From contig NZ_WSRO01000002.1 of the NCBI RefSeq assembly GCF_009769735.1, positions 9,101,001 through 9,165,000 on the forward strand: a stretch of 64,000 bases of DNA, in the 5' to 3' direction. The notes below the pieces were generated by a model. The model made no database searches, had not been told where the DNA came from, and saw nothing but the letters and a program-made list of their open reading frames with translations. Both the position numbers and the translations under genes were made by a program. This document shows, in pieces, positions 60,483 to 64,000 of the stretch; positions within the stretch are counted from its first letter, which is position 1, and each line of letters begins with the position of its first letter. Source of the DNA: Streptomyces sp. BA2 (GTDB taxonomy: Bacteria; Actinomycetota; Actinomycetes; Streptomycetales; Streptomycetaceae).

Positions 60483-61698
60483 GTGCCGGGGCGTGACTGG
60501 CAGGGGTACCCCTTGTCCACTGACGACACCGGCAACTCGGCTGCCAACACGCCGGACGAGCTGTACGTCGCCTCGCCCGCGGCTGTGGAGCGGGCCGACA
60601 GGGCCCGCAAGGAACTCGAAGCGCGCGGCATGCAGGTGTGGGTCGAGACGAAGTGGTGGAAGTCGAGACCCATCTCAACGAGGAGGCCGCCGCGGCGTCG
60701 GCGGAGATCGCGGAACTCATCGGGGCTGTGGTGGGTGCCGCTCTGTCATCTCCCTTCGGGGAGATCGCCGAGTTGTACGCGCAGCTGCGCGCGGAGTGGA
60801 TCAGGCGGGTCGCGAACGGGGGACCCTGCAAGCTCGTCTCGCCGTGGATCTTCCCCGGCGCGCTCATCCCGGTGCGCAAGCAGGCGCCCGAGGACTTCAA
60901 GATGTGGTGGACGGTCTTCGAGCCGGGGCAGGGATGGGGCGCGGACGAGAAGTTCGCCGCCCATGCGTCAGGGGCGAACCGGCGCTGGCCGTGTTCAATG
61001 ACCGCCTTGTCTGCGCGCACCGCGGCGGCCATGACAACGAGCTCTGGTACTCCGTCTACAGCCCGGCGACCGGCTGGTCCGACGACACCAAGTTCGGCGG
61101 GATGACCTCGGACGGGCCGGCGCTGGCGGTCTTCGGCGGGAAGGTCCACTGCGTCTACAAGGCCCACAACGACAAGGCCCTGTGGCACACCACCTACGAC
61201 GGCGCCAGGTGGAGCAGTCACGTCCGGCTTCCCGCACACGAGTCCTCCCGGGCCCCGGCTCTCGCGGAGTACAACGGACAGCTCCACCTCGTCCACCGCG
61301 GTGGCAACGACAGCCAGTTGTGGCACGCCACCTTCAACGGAACCTCGTGGTCCGCGGACTCGAAGTTCGCCGGTCACTACTCCCTGGAAGGGCCGGCGCT
61401 GGCCGTGTTCGGCGGCGAGCTGTAATGCATCCACCGCGGATACGGCAGCGGCGACCAGAACCTGTGGTGGACCAAGCTGCGCACCGGGCTCGCCTGGACT
61501 GCTGACCAGAAGTTCCCCGGCCACCTCAGCGACGCGGGCCCGGCAGCAGCCGTCTACCGGGACAAGCACGGCACCAAGGACCAGCTGTACGTCGTCCACC
61601 GCGGCTGGGGCTACGACAAGGCTGCGGGAGCCGACACCGCCGAGGTCGAAGCGCTCCTGGCACGCGAACACGTGGACGGCACAACCATTACCGACTGA
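60483..61698 (+). pseudogene. Decayed PLL-type beta-propeller lectin (two frameshifts and a stop)
   Basis: N-terminal part 'NTPDELYVASPAAVERADRA' is followed in another frame by 'VETHLNEEAAAASAEIAELI' (frame change near 60660), an alpha-helical lead segment. From about 60970 a third frame carries propeller repeats: 'ELWYSVYSPATGWSDDTKFG', 'ALWHTTYDGARWSSHVRLPA', 'QLWHATFNGTSWSADSKFAG' and 'LWWTKLRTGLAWTADQKFPG', each preceded by 'PALAVF(G/N)...VxCx(H/Y)'. A TAA (61423-61425) interrupts 'AVFGGEL*CIHRGYGSG'. The end is 'EALLAREHVDGTTITD' at 61698. Similar blades in 33311-33556. Non-functional unless the indels are sequencing errors. Confidence 0.65.
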
Positions 61699-61742
61699 CC
61701 CCGGCATGGTCAGGCCACATGCAGCCGCCTTATGCACCCGCC

Positions 61743-62270
61743 TCATGCAGCCGCCTTGGAGCGAACGGCATCGTGCGCACCGACGAGCGAACGCCATCCG
61801 GTGCGCATTACCCGGTGGGGGAGTGCGGTGGATCGTGCACCACTCATCGCGCCGCGCGCGCCGCGCGCGCCGCGCGCGCCGTCGGGCCGGTCTGTTGGGC
61901 TCATCGAGTGGAGTCTGACTGTCGGCTTGAGGGTGAGATACCGCGGCCAGTACCGGCGCCGAGGCGTCTGCGCGGGCGGGGGAGGAGCGCTTGTGGCAGC
62001 GCCGGCGGAGCGGCACTGCCACGGGCGCAGGTCGGGATCGAGGTCGACGCCGCAGCGGGCGGCGGTGAGCATCTCCGCAGCCCAGGTTGGCGTGTTCGTT
62101 CTTCCAGGCGTGCCCAGGTGGAACGGCAGCCGGATCCAGACAGCGCGCGGCGTGGGATACCTGTCGAATCCGGCACGCTTCAGGACGCTGGCTGCGAAGG
62201 CATCGACTGGGCCGTCGACTTCGACTTCGCCGCCCAGCCCGCGGGCGATGCGGATCGCCTCGTCGCTCAT
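61743..62270 (-). CDS. Hypothetical protein with low-complexity C-terminus
   Basis: 175 residues from ATG 62268-62270. The first ~80 residues (MSDEAIRIARGLGGEVEVDG, 'FAASVLKRAGFDRYPTPRAV', 'WAAEMLTAARCGVDLDPDLR') read as a genuine protein with normal codon use. The C-terminal half is Arg/Pro/Ala-rich and includes GARGARGARGA, encoded by the 9-bp repeat at 61851-61877, and may be read-through beyond a lost stop. Family unknown. Confidence 0.45.
   Translation of the reverse strand: MSDEAIRIARGLGGEVEVDGPVDAFAASVLKRAGFDRYPTPRAVWIRLPFHLGTPGRTNTPTWAAEMLTAARCGVDLDPDLRPWQCRSAGAATSAPPPPAQTPRRRYWPRYLTLKPTVRLHSMSPTDRPDGARGARGARGAMSGARSTALPHRVMRTGWRSLVGAHDAVRSKAAA
61851..61877. repeat. GCCGCGCGC x3 tandem repeat
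   Basis: Three exact 9-bp units with a partial fourth; in the minus-strand gene this becomes the Gly-Ala-Arg repeat. Confidence 0.85.
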
Positions 62271-62571
62271 CGGCTGCGCCCCGTTCCGGCCGTCTGCGCA
62301 GGGCTGCCCACGGGCATGGGGGGGGGGCGGGCTGCGGCAGAAACGCGGGGAGGGTGGCTGGAGGGGAGGCGAGCTAGAGCCGTATCAGCGCCGCCGAACG
62401 GTACAACGCCACCTGCATCACGGACGAGAGCAGCTGACCGGTGCCCCCAGCCCTGGACGAACCAGGATGGCCATGATCTCGTGGGCCTGCTTGCTGTTCA
62501 CACCACAAGAATTCGCGTGGGCACCGTCATGCCATGGTGGTGGCCTCGTTCGATCCTGCGGGTCAGCGCTG
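62271..62571. other. No gene identified
   Basis: About 300 bp with a G9 run near 62321-62330 ('GGGGGGGG') and no recognisable coding sequence. Confidence 0.35.
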
Positions 62572-63459
62572 TTACCAGCGCATCGCGGTGAAGTCGACGG
62601 GGCGGGGCCGGAGTTCTCGGGTACGCGCCGTCAGCTGCCGCAGCCGCTGTGCCATGTCGTCGGAGGGGAGGCGTCGGCGGTCGCCGTGGCCCGGTAGCAG
62701 CCACTCGAAGCGCAGCCGGTGGGCGGTCCGGGCCAGGGAGGCGGCCAACTCCTCGATGGAATACCAGGCGACACTGTCGGCCACCTCGATGTCGGCTGTC
62801 GTGCGCGACCAGTAGAAGCTGTCGCCGCTGAAGCAATACCGCTCGTCCGCGAGGTAGAGCACGCTGCCCCGCGTGTGGCCGGGAAGGGGAAAGGCGGTTA
62901 CTCCGCCTGCGATCTCCACCGGGTCGGTGCCACGGAGCACGCAGTCAGCGTCCGGGGCGGCATCGAGGTCACCCTCGTGGATCCATAACTGGGCGCCGAA
63001 ACGATCGGCGTAGCGACGGCCGTGCGCGGTGTGGTCGCGGTGGGTGAGCAGGACGTCGGTGACGGGGCCCAGCGCCTCGTAGCGCGCGGCCAGCGGAGTG
63101 CTCCAGCGCGGCGTGTCCACCATCATCACGGTGCCGTCGGGGCGGCGTAGTAGGTAGGAGTTGGCCCCTGCGGTGTGAGGGGAGTTGTGCCCGCACAGGT
63201 ACACGGTGTCGTCCAGTGCCAGCGGGAAGGGGTCCAGTGCCGCATCCAGCCGCCCGGTCGGGGGACGAATCGACCGGGTGGGGCAGGCGTGCGCAGCGGT
63301 GTGGATCTGCTGGATCTCGGTCTGGCTGTGCGGCTGGTGCAGGACGACCGCGCGTCCGTCGGCCTCACCGATCAGGCCGGGGGCAAGTTGCCGGGCAACG
63401 TCGCAATTCATGCAGCGCCCGTCCACCTGCCAGCCGCCCTCAAACGGTTCATCGCCCAT
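62572..63459 (-). CDS. MBL-fold metallo-hydrolase with N-terminal ferredoxin-like domain
   Basis: 295 residues. Residues about 15-65 resemble a 4Fe-4S ferredoxin unit ('RCMNCDVARQLAPGLIGEAD', 'AAHACPTRSIRPPTGRLD': C-x-x-C and C-P). From about 75 on is an MBL fold: 'GANSYLLRRPDGTVMMVDTP', 'VTDVLLTHRDHTAHGRRYAD' (metal site, H-x-D-H-x-x-H variant), 'GVTAFPLPGHTRGSVLYLAD' and 'YCFSGDSFYWSRTTADIEVA'. GAGGGAG is about 6 bases before ATG 63457-63459. Actinobacteria have a family of ferredoxin-MBL fusions with unknown substrates; hydrolase activity is inferred from fold. Alone at the window's end. Confidence 0.85.
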   Translation of the reverse strand: MGDEPFEGGWQVDGRCMNCDVARQLAPGLIGEADGRAVVLHQPHSQTEIQQIHTAAHACPTRSIRPPTGRLDAALDPFPLALDDTVYLCGHNSPHTAGANSYLLRRPDGTVMMVDTPRWSTPLAARYEALGPVTDVLLTHRDHTAHGRRYADRFGAQLWIHEGDLDAAPDADCVLRGTDPVEIAGGVTAFPLPGHTRGSVLYLADERYCFSGDSFYWSRTTADIEVADSVAWYSIEELAASLARTAHRLRFEWLLPGHGDRRRLPSDDMAQRLRQLTARTRELRPRPVDFTAMRW

Positions 63460-63650
63460 GGTCCACTCCCTCGCGCACTGCGCCCGCCAACCGGCCGCTC
63501 GTTCTCAGGGGTATCCCGCGTCGTGCGGATAGAGGAAGAGGGCACGGATCTTGTACTTGTGTCACCGCTCTGTTCTGAGGGTAGCTTTAAGATGGTTTAT
63601 CGACATTTCCCAACCGGCTTACAGTCCTCCGCGGTCAATCGCGGGGCTAG

Positions 63651-63800
63651 TTGAAGGATGAGGCGGAGCAGCTGAGGCGGGCGGTGTTGGCGCACGCAAT
63701 GGTTGATCAAGTCACCGGCGTCACTGTCGCGCTGGGCCACCTGAGCCCGAACGTGGGGTGGGATGTCAACCGCAGCGCGGGCTGGATGGCGTGCGGATGA
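63651..63800 (+). pseudogene. ANTAR-domain fragment
   Basis: 'KDEAEQLRRAVLAHAMVDQV' and 'TGVTVALGHLSPNVGWDV' match the RNA-binding ANTAR domain (A-M-V-D-Q-x-x-G-V ... L-G-x-L-x-P-x-x-G-W-D-V). Immediately upstream is a TAG, and after 'GWDV' an unrelated tail ends at TGA 63798-63800. Only the central 40 residues survive. Confidence 0.5.
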
Positions 63801-64000
63801 AACTCCACGGAAGGCCGTCAAGCGACTTCCGGCAGCAGGATCTCCTGTATGCCTTTGAAGAAGATGAGGGGCCAGCGTCGAAAGCATGTGGCCGGTCACC
63901 AGACTGGAGCAGCACAATATTGGGCTCATGGCTGCCCAGGTGGAAGAGACGCGATCTGACCTCGATGCTGTGCGGTAGGCCAATCGCGACCTGACCTGAG
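63801..64000. other. Window end, no gene seen
   Basis: 200 bp with no recognised coding sequence on either strand; may belong to a gene continuing beyond the window. Confidence 0.3.

Overview
GC-rich DNA with Streptomyces hallmarks: GTG and TTG starts, Tat and lipobox signals, ricin-type lectins, Ser/Thr kinase plus FHA pairs, helicase-associated repeat helicases, lasso-peptide and type III PKS genes, and heavy IS5/IS481/ISL3/IS630/IS3/IS1182 debris. It looks like an accessory region of a linear Streptomyces chromosome (arm-like), not a core region; species is not determined. About 20 broken genes or transposase fragments are interspersed with intact operons.

Layout. 0-9 kb: an IS5-type element with a putative -1 frameshift site, an NADPH quinone oxidoreductase-type gene, a two-gene IS with visible terminal inverted repeats, a secreted FG-GAP protein, a rearrangement scar (NUDIX fragment abutting a truncated maleylpyruvate-isomerase-type gene), and a large helicase. 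9.7-12.1 kb: SulP anion transporter divergent from a MerR regulator with a clear palindromic operator. 12.7-19.9 kb: a six-gene minus-strand aromatic catabolism operon (FAH hydrolase, cyclase, flavin monooxygenase, amidohydrolase, extradiol dioxygenase, FAH hydrolase) divergent from a LysR regulator. 20-23 kb: GH3 glycosidase wreck, IS5 fragment, secreted protein, VOC protein.

23.4-28 kb: a complete lasso peptide cluster in the order A-C-B1-B2-D (minus strand). The 36-residue precursor is too short for ordinary gene calling; its predicted core LLQRSGNDRLILSKN resembles the citrulassin family. 29.5-32.1 kb: an ETX/MTX2 (aerolysin-like) pore-former candidate followed by a six-bladed-type beta-propeller protein, neither with a signal peptide. 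32.3-34.7 kb: Tat lipoprotein, transposase debris, NmrA-type protein. 35.2-41.6 kb: a plus-strand operon of dedicated ACP, ketosynthase, MMPL exporter, type III PKS, acyl-ACP-desaturase-like di-iron protein and an SrsB-like ICMT methyltransferase (frameshifted), most simply read as a phenolic or pyrone lipid pathway.

41.6-50 kb: small hypotheticals, an orphan Imm49 immunity protein, IS5 transposase, an ArsR regulator divergent from a flavin monooxygenase with two palindromic operators, more transposase mosaics. 51.3-57.3 kb: a segment bracketed by inverted copies of the same IS5 transposase end, holding a ricin lectin, an I36-like small secreted protein, a DUF4185 protein, and an FHA/kinase pair in which the kinase has a C-terminal ricin domain. 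57.7-64 kb: ISL3/IS630 mosaic, SDR oxidoreductase divergent from a MerR regulator with a 16-bp palindrome, a decayed beta-propeller lectin, a hypothetical, a metallo-beta-lactamase-fold hydrolase and an ANTAR fragment.
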